DNA of 64,000 bases. It comes from JAFEDN01 sp963795715. GTDB taxonomy: Bacteria > Pseudomonadota > Gammaproteobacteria > Coxiellales > Coxiellaceae. The DNA lies in NCBI GenBank assembly GCA_963795715.1, contig CAWCIY010000003.1, positions 186,001-250,000 of the forward strand. Direction: 5' to 3'. A program made the translations under genes and the position numbers. Below are positions 8,442 to 16,739 of this stretch, piece by piece. The notes below the pieces were generated by a model, which was not told where the DNA came from, did not search any database, and saw nothing but the letters and a program-made list of their open reading frames with translations. The number at the start of each line of letters is the position of its first letter. Positions within the stretch are counted from its first letter, which is position 1.

Positions 8442-9170
8442 GGCTTGTATGCTAGTTTGCTTTTCTTGAGAAACTGTTAAATCCTCAAGTAACGGAACTT
8501 TTAAATCCCCATCATTAATTTGAAAAAGCATACTGGGGAAAACCTTGTCACTAATACGATTGAATGCTGATTCTAAAGATTTTCCGAAAATTGCGCCGGA
8601 TAAGGTAAATAAAAATGCATAGGCTACGGTGCGATTACCAGAAGGCGAAGAAGGTAAAGACACTGGACCGCTAACATAAAATAGCATTTCACCAAATCCA
8701 GCAGTCAAACAATGATTGAAACGGGATTCTCTATCAAATAAAAGCAAATAACATCCCGCATTAAAAGCAAAGACAAAGATGCCGGGGAAAATATCTGCGC
8801 CAATACGTGAAATCCTAGTACCCGTCAATGCCCCCAAATCAACAGCCGGTTGCCAACAGGAGCTAATGAAGGTACTGATAACAAAATTTTTGACTAATTT
8901 TTTAGTTTGGGATTTACACGATTGCTTAGAATCTGAGCCTTGCGAAAATTGTGAGACTGTATCGATAATCAAAGAAACGGTGCTATCTGCTACCCCACAT
9001 AACAAACAAAAAAGCGCATAACCTAAAGGATCCTCACTCACAGTAACTCCTTTTCTCTCAGCAACAGCTTGCCATGCAGCAGCGCCTAGAGCTAGTTTAG
9101 AAATAAAGAGAGCGGAAGGAGAACAGAAATAATTTTTGAAAACTTGAGCTGGTAACTTTAAGAATCGCAC
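8433..9170 (-). CDS. Orphan membrane protein
   Basis: A 245-residue protein I do not recognise. Hydrophobic segments are visible around residues 20-35, 48-68, 125-145 and 180-200 (YALFCLLCGVADSTVSLIID, IFPGIFVFAFNAGCYLLLF, VAYAFLFTLSGAIFG). The tail after residue 210 is soluble and acidic. The start is a GTG at 9170 with AGGTAA upstream. It is monocistronic, with erpA following on the same strand behind its own promoter. It could be a lineage-specific membrane protein or a secreted effector; nothing decides between these. Confidence 0.6.
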   Translation of the reverse strand: MRFLKLPAQVFKNYFCSPSALFISKLALGAAAWQAVAERKGVTVSEDPLGYALFCLLCGVADSTVSLIIDTVSQFSQGSDSKQSCKSQTKKLVKNFVISTFISSCWQPAVDLGALTGTRISRIGADIFPGIFVFAFNAGCYLLLFDRESRFNHCLTAGFGEMLFYVSGPVSLPSSPSGNRTVAYAFLFTLSGAIFGKSLESAFNRISDKVFPSMLFQINDGDLKVPLLEDLTVSQEKQTSIQALV

Positions 9171-9339
9171 TTTTACTTACCTATGTGATTTCTATTTTTA
9201 GCTCATTGTAAGGTAAATATGTTTTACTGTCAATTTTTTAAGCACAATGACAATTTTATTTTTATTATTCAACTAGTTAAAACTGACATTTTGTCAGCAC
9301 AAGTTTGTACGCAGGAATTGCTGCAATTTTTATTACTAG

Positions 9340-9780
9340 ATGTTACTATCAATGATACTTATGCGCTGGATTTTAGCATTTCATATTATCTTTATGGTCG
9401 CTTGGTTTGCCGGGTTATTTTATCTGCCTCGATTATTTATATACCATACCCTCAGTCAGGACCCCATTAGCATTGACCGCTTTAAAATCATGGAGAAAAA
9501 ACTGTACTTTATGATTACGACGCCTGCGGGAGTGCTGACCAGTATTTTTGGTGTTTGGATGCTGCTAAAAGGCTGGCAATGGTACCAAACTCAAGCCTGG
9601 ATGCTGTGGAAATTAGCTCTAGTGGTGATGTTATGGATTTATCATGGTTATTGCGGTTATCTGCTGCGGCGTTTCCAATTAAACGATAATCGCAGATCTA
9701 CCGTTTTTTATAGATGGTTTAATGAAGTCCCATCCATACTTCTGATAGTAATCGTTCTCTTAGTAATTGTTAAACCCTAG
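9340..9780 (+). CDS. hemJ: Protoporphyrinogen IX oxidase HemJ (UPF0093)
   Basis: A small inner membrane enzyme of haem synthesis that oxidises protoporphyrinogen IX. Four membrane segments are visible, with the family signatures FHIIFMVAWFAGLFYLPRLF near the N-terminus (conserved His and Arg) and KLALVVMLWIYHGYCGY in the third segment. The length fits the family. The start is uncertain: ATG 9340, 9352 and 9361 are all in frame, and the last would give the shortest typical N-terminus (MRWILAFH). hemL, another haem gene, lies 2.3 kb downstream. Confidence 0.92.
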   Translation: MLLSMILMRWILAFHIIFMVAWFAGLFYLPRLFIYHTLSQDPISIDRFKIMEKKLYFMITTPAGVLTSIFGVWMLLKGWQWYQTQAWMLWKLALVVMLWIYHGYCGYLLRRFQLNDNRRSTVFYRWFNEVPSILLIVIVLLVIVKP

Positions 9781-9868
9781 GTCGCGCTTATTTTTAATGT
9801 TTTCTTAATGTCAGGCGGATATAATTTAAAAATTTATAGAGAATTAAGGCAAGAATAGGCAAAAAAAT

Positions 9869-11224
9869 ATGACAAAAAAGTATGTAAGTCCGGGCAAGAG
9901 TTCAAAATGGATGACTTCTAAGCCAGTAAGACAGTCTACTAATGAAGAAAAACTAATTGCAGCGGCTGAATCGTATGATTCAAATACTAATATTAAAAAG
10001 ATTTTGAGAGAATTTGATTCCAATGGACTAGAAGCAATATGTATTAAACAGGTTAAGTTAGGAAAAGCTGATTTTATCACACTAGTCCTCCTCGATGCGG
10101 CTCTTTCGATGCCAAAATTTCATACCGAATATAACAATATAGTTATTAAAGTCGCTAAAGTTGCAGTGTGGCATAATAGATTAGAAATTTTGACTCGTTT
10201 AGATTTTGCTACTTTAAATGCGGTTCTGCAAAGTTCAGTTCAAGGAAATTTGAAATCAACTGATCGACAAAATATAAAAGAAAATATACGTAAAGCTTTT
10301 TTATGTAAACTAGATCCAGAAGAATATCCAGTTAATGGAAAAGAAAGTAAGGTTGATGCGTCTCTACTTGCTCAGAAAATTAGTGAAATTAGTTCTGATT
10401 CTCCTAGTTACTCCGAGTTTAAACAAAAAGAACAACTAGCTTCAATAAAGCTAGCTAATTCCTTGGGATACAAAAGCGCTGCATTGCAGGCTGCTTTTGA
10501 CTGGAAACATGAACAATCCTTACCAACTATTAAAGATATTTTAGTGGGTTATCCGATTAAAGAGCTAGAAAGAGTTTGTATAGAAGCTGTTAAAGATGGC
10601 AAAAAAGACTTTATTCAAAAAGTATTCTTCAACGGTTTCTGTTTCTTACCTGGATTTGGTACAACACAACATCGTTATTTAATACTCAATATTGCTAAAG
10701 CCGCCCAGGACTATGCAAGCAAAGAAATTTTAGCCCTGTTTCCATTTTGGGTGCTTAATGAAGTTGCTAAACCTAAAGTTGCAGGAAATGTATCGAGCTC
10801 CAGTAAGGAGATTGATGAAAAAACTCCTATTTCTGCAACTACTGATACCATGCATCAGGTTTTCTTATCTAAAATAAATTCTCATAAAAATCCCCAAGAT
10901 CAAAAATATTCTACACAAAGTGATACAAATGAGATTTTGAAAATTTGCCGGGGTCTGAAGAATGAAACAGAAAAGAATGGAGCAATATCACTAGCAGGAA
11001 AATTAGGCTACAAACCACCAGTACTACCATCTGATCTGAAGGCAACTGGAAACGTCACATTTGTTAGTGACTCTAAACAAACTAGACCGGTTCCAGCTGC
11101 TAGACCCTCATATTTTGATGGATCAATACTCCGCGCTATATGTGCTTTTTTTAGTGGAAGGCCTTCTAGCCCACGCGGACTTGTCACTTCTAACGGTAGT
11201 TCAATCTATAATAATAATAAGTAG
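9869..11224 (+). CDS. Orphan protein with twofold internal duplication
   Basis: A 451-residue, mostly helical soluble protein with no family I recognise. It is built from two copies of one unit of about 171 residues: residues 42-213 and 221-391. Matching pairs are IKKILREF / IKDILVGY, ICIKQVKLGKADFI / VCIEAVKDGKKDFI, AFLCKLDPEEYP / VFLSKINSHKNP and SLGYKSAALQ / KLGYKPPVLP. The units are well diverged, so the duplication is old. The last 60 residues are low complexity and rich in Ser and Pro. No signal peptide or membrane segment is seen. Size, repeat build and lack of relatives fit a secreted effector, but that is inference. Confidence 0.7.
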   Translation: MTKKYVSPGKSSKWMTSKPVRQSTNEEKLIAAAESYDSNTNIKKILREFDSNGLEAICIKQVKLGKADFITLVLLDAALSMPKFHTEYNNIVIKVAKVAVWHNRLEILTRLDFATLNAVLQSSVQGNLKSTDRQNIKENIRKAFLCKLDPEEYPVNGKESKVDASLLAQKISEISSDSPSYSEFKQKEQLASIKLANSLGYKSAALQAAFDWKHEQSLPTIKDILVGYPIKELERVCIEAVKDGKKDFIQKVFFNGFCFLPGFGTTQHRYLILNIAKAAQDYASKEILALFPFWVLNEVAKPKVAGNVSSSSKEIDEKTPISATTDTMHQVFLSKINSHKNPQDQKYSTQSDTNEILKICRGLKNETEKNGAISLAGKLGYKPPVLPSDLKATGNVTFVSDSKQTRPVPAARPSYFDGSILRAICAFFSGRPSSPRGLVTSNGSSIYNNNK

Positions 11225-11315
11225 TAGTTGTCACTAAATGTCAGCCTTTGGTCACTATTTCAAATATAGTGATCTAAGCCTGTTCAGGACTTACAAAAGT
11301 AATTTTGCATAAAAC

Positions 11316-11344
11316 TTTACATATCTTGTGTGTTAGCTTATAAT
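11316..11344 (+). promoter_or_regulatory. Promoter of hicBA
   Basis: TTTACA (11316-11321), a 17-base spacer, then TATAAT (11339-11344), 27 bases before the hicB ATG. This is a near-consensus sigma-70 promoter. HicB antitoxins usually autoregulate at such sites; no clear inverted operator was identified. Confidence 0.7.
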
Positions 11345-11371
11345 CAAAATAACAACTCTAGGAGGAAAAAT

Positions 11372-11596
11372 ATGCAAAATTTAACAGCAGTTTTTGAGAA
11401 GGCAGAAGAAGGCGGTTTTGTTTGCTGGATAGAAGAAATACCCGAAGCAATGAGTCAAGGCGAGACTCTTTCTGAAGCTAAAGCGAATCTGTTAGAAGCA
11501 ATTAAGTTGGTAATAGAAACCAACAGAGAACTAGCTGAAAATAGTATTAATGGGAAAGAAGTCATTCGCGATATAATTCCAATTTCTGCAATTTAA
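11372..11596 (+). CDS. hicB: HicB-type antitoxin
   Basis: A 74-residue protein with the partial RNase H fold of HicB: MQNLTAVFEKAEEGGFVCWI, then the signature IPEAMSQGETLSEAKANLLE with the conserved Gln-Gly-Glu-Thr turn. It lacks the C-terminal DNA-binding domain of longer HicB proteins. AGGAGG lies just before the ATG at 11372; an open frame extends upstream to 11330 but has no signal. hicA follows after 2 bp, the HicB-first order known for a subset of these systems. Confidence 0.9.
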   Translation: MQNLTAVFEKAEEGGFVCWIEEIPEAMSQGETLSEAKANLLEAIKLVIETNRELAENSINGKEVIRDIIPISAI

Positions 11597-11598
11597 TT

Positions 11599-11790
11599 AT
11601 GAGATTATTAGAATTTGAAAGGCATCTTAAAAAATACGGATGTTTGATTATTAGGGAAGGCGGGAACCATACTATTTTTCAAAACTTGAAAAACTGCAAA
11701 ATTTCCCCTGTCCCACGTCATCGTGAAATAAAGAATCTTTTAGTGATAAAAATTTGTAAGCAATTAGAAATTCCTTCACCTTTTAACTAG
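11599..11790 (+). CDS. hicA: HicA-type mRNA interferase toxin
   Basis: A 63-residue dsRBD-fold toxin that cleaves mRNA and is neutralised by HicB. The catalytic His lies in REGGNHTIFQN near residue 23, and the C-terminal PVPRHREIKNLLVIKICKQL is the family helix. The start ATG is 2 bp behind the hicB stop, so translation is coupled. The pair appears intact. Confidence 0.92.
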   Translation: MRLLEFERHLKKYGCLIIREGGNHTIFQNLKNCKISPVPRHREIKNLLVIKICKQLEIPSPFN

Positions 11791-11888
11791 CATACCGCTT
11801 CAGCAAACTTTTCTACTGAATGAGGAGCGCAAATTTTACCCATCGAAATATATGGGTTTGAAACCACTATTTCTGTGTCTGATCTATT

Positions 11889-12059
11889 TTAAACTTCAAT
11901 CATTTGAAAATCTTCTTTCATTGCCCGGCAGTCAGGACATAACCAATCTTCAGGCACCTCTTCCCATCGGGTGCCCGCTGCGATACCATCTTCCGGCCAA
12001 CCTTTGGCTTCGTCATAGATAAATCCGCAAAGTAAGCAAAGATAACGTTTATATGGCAT
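11889..12059 (-). CDS. Rubredoxin
   Basis: A 56-residue electron carrier with a single iron bound by four cysteines. The two knuckles are clear: CLLCGFIYD at the N-terminus and CPDCRAMKEDF near the C-terminus, with the typical DGIAAGTRWEEVPEDW between them. It uses ATG 12059 and is divergent from hemL, with 51 bp between the starts. The pairing is typical of neither gene, so a functional link is not claimed. Confidence 0.95.
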   Translation of the reverse strand: MPYKRYLCLLCGFIYDEAKGWPEDGIAAGTRWEEVPEDWLCPDCRAMKEDFQMIEV

Positions 12060-12110
12060 AATAAGCTTTCCTGGTAAACATTGGCATATGATAATAGGAG
12101 GCCCAACAAA

Positions 12111-13421
12111 ATGCTAACCCTTTCTTCAGAATTATGCATGCAAAAATCGCAAGAATTATTTGCGAAAGCACAGCAATATATTCCCGGAGGTGTCAATTCA
12201 CCCGTACGGGCATTTTTAGCCGTAGATAAAACACCCCCCCCTTTTATTCAGTCTGCAAAAGGCGCTTATATCACAGATTGTGACCACAATCAATTTATCG
12301 ATTACGTAGGGTCGTGGGGACCGATGATTTTAGGACATGCGCACCCAGCTGTGGTGCAAGCTGTACAAGAGGCCGCCACAAAGGGTTTAAGTTATGGCGC
12401 CCCTTGCGCCGCAGAGGTTGAACTGGCGGCAGAAATTTGCCGCCGCATGCCTAATATAGAAAAAATTCGCATGGTAAATTCTGGAACGGAAGCAGCCATG
12501 TCGGCCATTAGATTGGCCAGAGGCGCCACCGGCAGGAATAAAATTATAAAATTCGAAGGCTGTTATCACGGTCATGCCGACAGTCTATTGGTAAAAGCAG
12601 GTTCCGGCGCCCTGACATTTGGCGTCCCCAGCTCTCCAGGAGTTCCAGCCAATGTAGTCGCCGAGACGTTGACAGCCCGCTTCAACGATTTGGACTCTGT
12701 TAATGCCTTGTTCGAACGGTGGGGGGATGACGTTGCTGCAATCATTGTAGAACCGATACCAGGCAATATGAATATGATCTTACCTTTACCAGAGTTTCTC
12801 CCTGGTCTACGGGAATTATGTGATCAATATGAGAGTTTATTAATTTTTGATGAAGTCATTAGTGGTTTCAGGGTGGCTCCTGGCGGGGCGCAAAGCTTTT
12901 ATGATATTTGCCCTGATTTGACCATATTGGGGAAAATTATTGGTGGAGGAATGCCGGTAGGCGCTTTTGGCGGCAGACGAGACATCATGAGCCAGCTAGC
13001 TCCCGAGGGACCTGTTTACCAGGCAGGCACTTTATCCGGCAATCCTGTGGCAATGGCCGCCGGCTTAGCTACGCTTAAGCAATTAACTGCGGATCATTTT
13101 CAAATTCTGGACCAACTCAGCAAGCAATTGATTAAAGGTATTCAAGAACGCGCCAACGCAGCAAAAATTCCATTAACCGCCGTGGCGTGCGGAGGATTAT
13201 TCGGGATCTTTTTCACTTCTGAGCCAGCCGTGCATTATTATGAACAGGTAATGGCTTGCTCAACAGAACGTTTTAAAATTTTTTTCAAAGGCATATTAAA
13301 CCGTGGCATATACATGGCTCCTTCGGCTTTCGAAGCCGGTTTTATTTCTTTAGCACATACGGCTACTGAAATCGATCAGACTTTAACTGCTATGGAAGAA
13401 ACCTTTGCGGAAATGGTATAA
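12111..13421 (+). CDS. hemL: Glutamate-1-semialdehyde 2,1-aminomutase
   Basis: A PLP enzyme that makes 5-aminolevulinate in the C5 haem pathway. Motifs are YIPGGVNSPVRAFLAV near the start, GCYHGHADSLLVKAGSGALT, LLIFDEVISGFRVAPGGAQ, and the PLP lysine in LTILGKIIGGGMPVGAFGG. It has 436 residues, full length for the family. The start is ATG 12111 with AGGAGG nine bases upstream; a TTG at 12081 extends the frame but lacks a ribosome site. Confidence 0.97.
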   Translation: MLTLSSELCMQKSQELFAKAQQYIPGGVNSPVRAFLAVDKTPPPFIQSAKGAYITDCDHNQFIDYVGSWGPMILGHAHPAVVQAVQEAATKGLSYGAPCAAEVELAAEICRRMPNIEKIRMVNSGTEAAMSAIRLARGATGRNKIIKFEGCYHGHADSLLVKAGSGALTFGVPSSPGVPANVVAETLTARFNDLDSVNALFERWGDDVAAIIVEPIPGNMNMILPLPEFLPGLRELCDQYESLLIFDEVISGFRVAPGGAQSFYDICPDLTILGKIIGGGMPVGAFGGRRDIMSQLAPEGPVYQAGTLSGNPVAMAAGLATLKQLTADHFQILDQLSKQLIKGIQERANAAKIPLTAVACGGLFGIFFTSEPAVHYYEQVMACSTERFKIFFKGILNRGIYMAPSAFEAGFISLAHTATEIDQTLTAMEETFAEMV

Positions 13422-13472
13422 CGCAACAAAAGGCGCTGCTGGTGCTGTTTATTTTTTTTTGGTACAATAATG

Positions 13473-13674
13473 CAGCAATTCCCGCTGAATCTTAAGTAGT
13501 TGGAAGATATACGGATTAAGCGTGAACAGAATCATTTTCGTAGGCAAACCTTACCTGATGGGGGTTCGCAAGGGGGAGAAGAGCGGAGCGATCTCCCCCT
13601 TCATTCCTGAGTTCTGGCTTTGCCGGAACTCAGGATCAAAACCATGAGGCAATTCCCGTTCATCGGGAATTGCT
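13473..13674 (-). repeat. Dispersed palindromic element, copy 2 (full length)
   Basis: 202 bp in minus orientation. Flanks TACAATAATG (13463-13472) and GACACTAATG (13675-13684) match at 8 of 10 positions and look like a decayed target-site duplication. Stem 1 is 13649-13658 with 13664-13673. Stem 2 has 14-base arms, 13605-13618 with 13622-13635, around TTT. The far end carries the right terminal repeat at 13473-13486. It lies between hemL and tolC, in the tolC leader region. Confidence 0.85.
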
Positions 13675-13704
13675 GACACTAATGCCTCTTTTTAGAGAAA
13701 AAAA

Positions 13705-15201
13705 ATGTCATTCACTCAAAAATTAAAGATCATCTTTATTTGTTTCAGCGGACTTTTAGGGGTCAACTCCGTAGCCCATGCCGATAATTTAATTGAAGTC
13801 TACCGACAAGCCGTAATTAACGATTCGAATTTCAAACAAGCTCAAGCGGACTGGTTAGCGGCGCAACAAAATTTGCCTATCGCACGAGCCGCATTGTTAC
13901 CCAATATTACCTTACAGGCTGCTGTAGCCGGCAATTACCAAGAATTCACCACTGATGCTTCTTTTACCCGCAATGGCACCTACGGCAGCAGCAGTATGAA
14001 CTTAATTTTGAGTCAACCCATATTTAATTGGCAGCTCTGGTCTTCTTTAAAACAAGCGGAAGATGCCGTTAAAGCGGCCACCGCTAATTATTTCTTTGCG
14101 CAGGAAGATTTGATTGCGCGTACCGTACAAGCTTATCTCAACGTTTTACAAACTAACGATATCCTGCGTTTAACACGTGCGAATAAAGCAACTCTTGCCC
14201 AGCAATATGATGTCGTTAAACAAAAATATGACGTGGGCTTAGCTCGAGTAACCGATGTCTATGAAACACAGGCTCAATACGACCAAGCTGTGGCACAAGA
14301 GATCGCCCAGGTGGATGCACTTGAAAATAGTTTAGAAACATTGCATCAAATCACTTGTACTTATTACACCATTTTGGATGGATTAAGTAATCAGGGTATT
14401 CCTCTGGTAAAGCCTAGCCCTAACGATATAGACGCCTGGTCGGAAACCGCCACTAGACAAAATTATCAGTTGCAAGCCCAGCATTTTATTGCTCTTTCTA
14501 ATCAAGAAAACATTCAAGTACAGGCCGGTGCAAATTATCCAAGCTTTGGGATCCAGGGTAACATTTCTGATCAACGTCAATTTGACCGTACGCTTACTTT
14601 TGTCAATCCGAACGAAACTGAAACCATTGTACAAGATCTAGGAACCTTGGCTTTGGGAATGAACTTCAATGTATTTTCTGGAGGGGGTATTGCCGCCAGA
14701 ACAGCTCAGGCCCGCCAACAATATGCCAGTGCCAGCGCAAAAGAAGAAACCCTTCACCGGCAAGTAGTGGCGACCACCCGCAAAGCTTTTTTAGCAGTGA
14801 ATGCTTTAACATCGCAAATAGAAGCCGATGCTTTAGCTATTAAATCTTCACAAAGCGCACTGGAATCTGCACGCGCCGGCTACGACGTAGGCACTCGTAC
14901 CTTGCTGGATCTTTTACAAGACATCACTCAACTCAATCAACGGCAACAGTCCCAAGCGGTGGATCAATATGGCTATATGAATAATTATGTAGCTTTAAAA
15001 GAAGCCGCCGGCACCTTAAGTTCAGCAGATGTCGCCACACTCAGCAGTTGGCTTACCAAACCCATTGACTTGAACGCCGCCAGAAAAGGTTCAAATGACA
15101 ATAAACCCAAAGAACCTAGACAACCCACTACTGAAAGTAAATCCAGTTCTGCTGCTGCATCCATGAGCAGTCCAGCTACACTGGCAGAACCGACCTCGTG
15201 A
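13705..15201 (+). CDS. tolC: Outer membrane channel TolC
   Basis: The trimeric outer membrane exit duct used by tripartite efflux pumps and type I secretion. A signal peptide (MSFTQKLKIIFICFSGLLG to SVAHA) precedes DNLIEVYRQAVINDSNFKQA, the standard mature start. Two OEP repeats follow (QLWSSLKQAEDAVKAA and the second around GYDVGTRTLLDLLQDI). The C-terminal 60 residues are a Ser/Pro-rich tail. Length 498 fits TolC. It is monocistronic and separate from the broken RND operon downstream, so it could serve other pumps. Confidence 0.93.
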   Translation: MSFTQKLKIIFICFSGLLGVNSVAHADNLIEVYRQAVINDSNFKQAQADWLAAQQNLPIARAALLPNITLQAAVAGNYQEFTTDASFTRNGTYGSSSMNLILSQPIFNWQLWSSLKQAEDAVKAATANYFFAQEDLIARTVQAYLNVLQTNDILRLTRANKATLAQQYDVVKQKYDVGLARVTDVYETQAQYDQAVAQEIAQVDALENSLETLHQITCTYYTILDGLSNQGIPLVKPSPNDIDAWSETATRQNYQLQAQHFIALSNQENIQVQAGANYPSFGIQGNISDQRQFDRTLTFVNPNETETIVQDLGTLALGMNFNVFSGGGIAARTAQARQQYASASAKEETLHRQVVATTRKAFLAVNALTSQIEADALAIKSSQSALESARAGYDVGTRTLLDLLQDITQLNQRQQSQAVDQYGYMNNYVALKEAAGTLSSADVATLSSWLTKPIDLNAARKGSNDNKPKEPRQPTTESKSSSAAASMSSPATLAEPTS

Positions 15202-15213
15202 GCTATCACTCTT

Positions 15214-15240
15214 GTGGGTGGAAACACCCGCTTTGTTCTT
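15214..15240 (+). terminator. Terminator after tolC
   Basis: A 7-bp stem GTGGGTG-GAAA-CACCCGC with one G-U pair, followed by TTTGTTCTT, 12 bases past the tolC stop. Confidence 0.6.
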
Positions 15241-15294
15241 GTGTGACAGGGTCAGAAGAAATAGGTTGATTAATGCTGTTGATTCGGTAGCTGA

Positions 15295-16716
15295 CTAATA
15301 TTCAAAATTTAAAGTATACGGGCCAGAATTCATCTGCTTTCTCTTGTTTCCAAACAAGCAAGTCTTTACCGGACTTAGTTTTTGTTCCTGATTTAAAACC
15401 TTTTCTTCGGGTCTGTTATTATTTATTCCTGACAAGTATTTTGAAATAACATCCTTCACTTTAGGGATCTTGGGTCCGAATAATTTTTCACCATAATCTC
15501 CAATGAGCTGTAAAAAGGAATTTAACACTGCAAAAAAATTTCCAGGCTGCTGCTGATACCATAACTTTAAAAAAAAATTTATTTTATCAAATCCGATAAT
15601 GGTTAACTGGGAAATAATGATCATTTTGTTATATTGGCTGATCCCTTCCAGAGGAATCTCCAGCTCTAATGCTGTTAATATAATGAAAGGATTATTGATC
15701 TGGATTATTCTTTCTGGTAAGGTTTTTCCATACTTTTTAAAATTAAGATTTAAAGCCTTGTGTAAATCAACTTTATCAATTATCCTTAACATTGAAGGAT
15801 CCTGAATTTCACAAATATTAAATAATAATTTAACAAAATAAAATGGCTTATCACGATTCCAAAAAAAATGAAAAAGACGAGATTCTCCAAATTCAATACA
15901 ATCTTCCATAATTTTCTTTTTGTACTTACTTTCATTTAGAAAATCAATATTCTTTTCTTTTAGATAGTTACAAATATAACCCACAATCTGAACTTGCCAA
16001 CAGCTATAGCTTAGTACTAATAGGGTCAAAATAGTCAAAACATCCGTTTTACTTATGATTTTGAAAAGTGTATTTAAATAATTGCCTTCCCAACTATATT
16101 CAAAAAATTTTCCTTTTAAAAATTCCTTAAAAAAACTATCGAATAAATGCCTACGAGAAAGGTACAACATATTATTCATAATAACCAAACTGCAATTAGA
16201 CTTGTATTGAGGATCTGCAAAATCAATATATGGTAAATCTTGATTTAACATTCTAAGAATAGTGTTTCCATTATAGTCCCGTAAAGACAATAGCGTATTT
16301 ATATGCAAATTATTTCTTTTTAAAAGTAGCACTGCTTTGAGATAATTTCCTAATTCCAGTAAATAAGTGTATTGAGCTATTATATAACTTAAAGGAATTT
16401 TAATACTAGTATCATTGTTTTTTTCTTCACAGTATTTTTTTAAAGACGGCAACAACTTTTTTCCATAGCTTCTAATAGTAATTTCGCTGACGGCGCTTAA
16501 ATTATTGGTAAAAATATCCTGCAAATATGGAAAATTTTGCAAATAGATTTGTTTTAATCTATCGGGGATTTTTTCAAAACCTTTATCTAATATTTCTTTT
16601 AAATATTTGCAAGTTTTAACCAAGGCGAGCAAATCAGGTAAACTGACAGCGAAAATAATTTCCAACAATATAACCTTAGGTAACAATAATAAATTTGTTA
16701 TATTTTCCTTTTTCAT
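15295..16716 (-). CDS. F-box-like domain protein, putative effector
   Basis: A 473-residue protein with an F-box-like N-terminus. Residues 12-43 run LPKVILLEIIFAVSLPDLLA then LVKTCKYLKEIL, fitting the F-box pattern LP..ll..I...L...DLl.l..VCk.w. F-box proteins bind Skp1 in eukaryotic SCF ubiquitin ligases; bacteria carrying them usually deliver them into hosts. The remainder is helical with irregular Leu-rich segments, possibly a degenerate repeat region for target binding, but I recognise no second domain. The gene is clearly more AT-rich than its neighbours, a sign of transfer. GGAG precedes the ATG. It follows the broken RND gene by 23 bp. Confidence 0.7.
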   Translation of the reverse strand: MKKENITNLLLLPKVILLEIIFAVSLPDLLALVKTCKYLKEILDKGFEKIPDRLKQIYLQNFPYLQDIFTNNLSAVSEITIRSYGKKLLPSLKKYCEEKNNDTSIKIPLSYIIAQYTYLLELGNYLKAVLLLKRNNLHINTLLSLRDYNGNTILRMLNQDLPYIDFADPQYKSNCSLVIMNNMLYLSRRHLFDSFFKEFLKGKFFEYSWEGNYLNTLFKIISKTDVLTILTLLVLSYSCWQVQIVGYICNYLKEKNIDFLNESKYKKKIMEDCIEFGESRLFHFFWNRDKPFYFVKLLFNICEIQDPSMLRIIDKVDLHKALNLNFKKYGKTLPERIIQINNPFIILTALELEIPLEGISQYNKMIIISQLTIIGFDKINFFLKLWYQQQPGNFFAVLNSFLQLIGDYGEKLFGPKIPKVKDVISKYLSGINNNRPEEKVLNQEQKLSPVKTCLFGNKRKQMNSGPYTLNFEY

Positions 16717-16739
16717 TTTTTCTCCAAAAGACTCAATAT

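Noticed and set aside
9219..9470. Plus-strand frame upstream of hemJ
   Set aside because: It overlaps hemJ in another frame, lacks a ribosome site and has no protein-like features.
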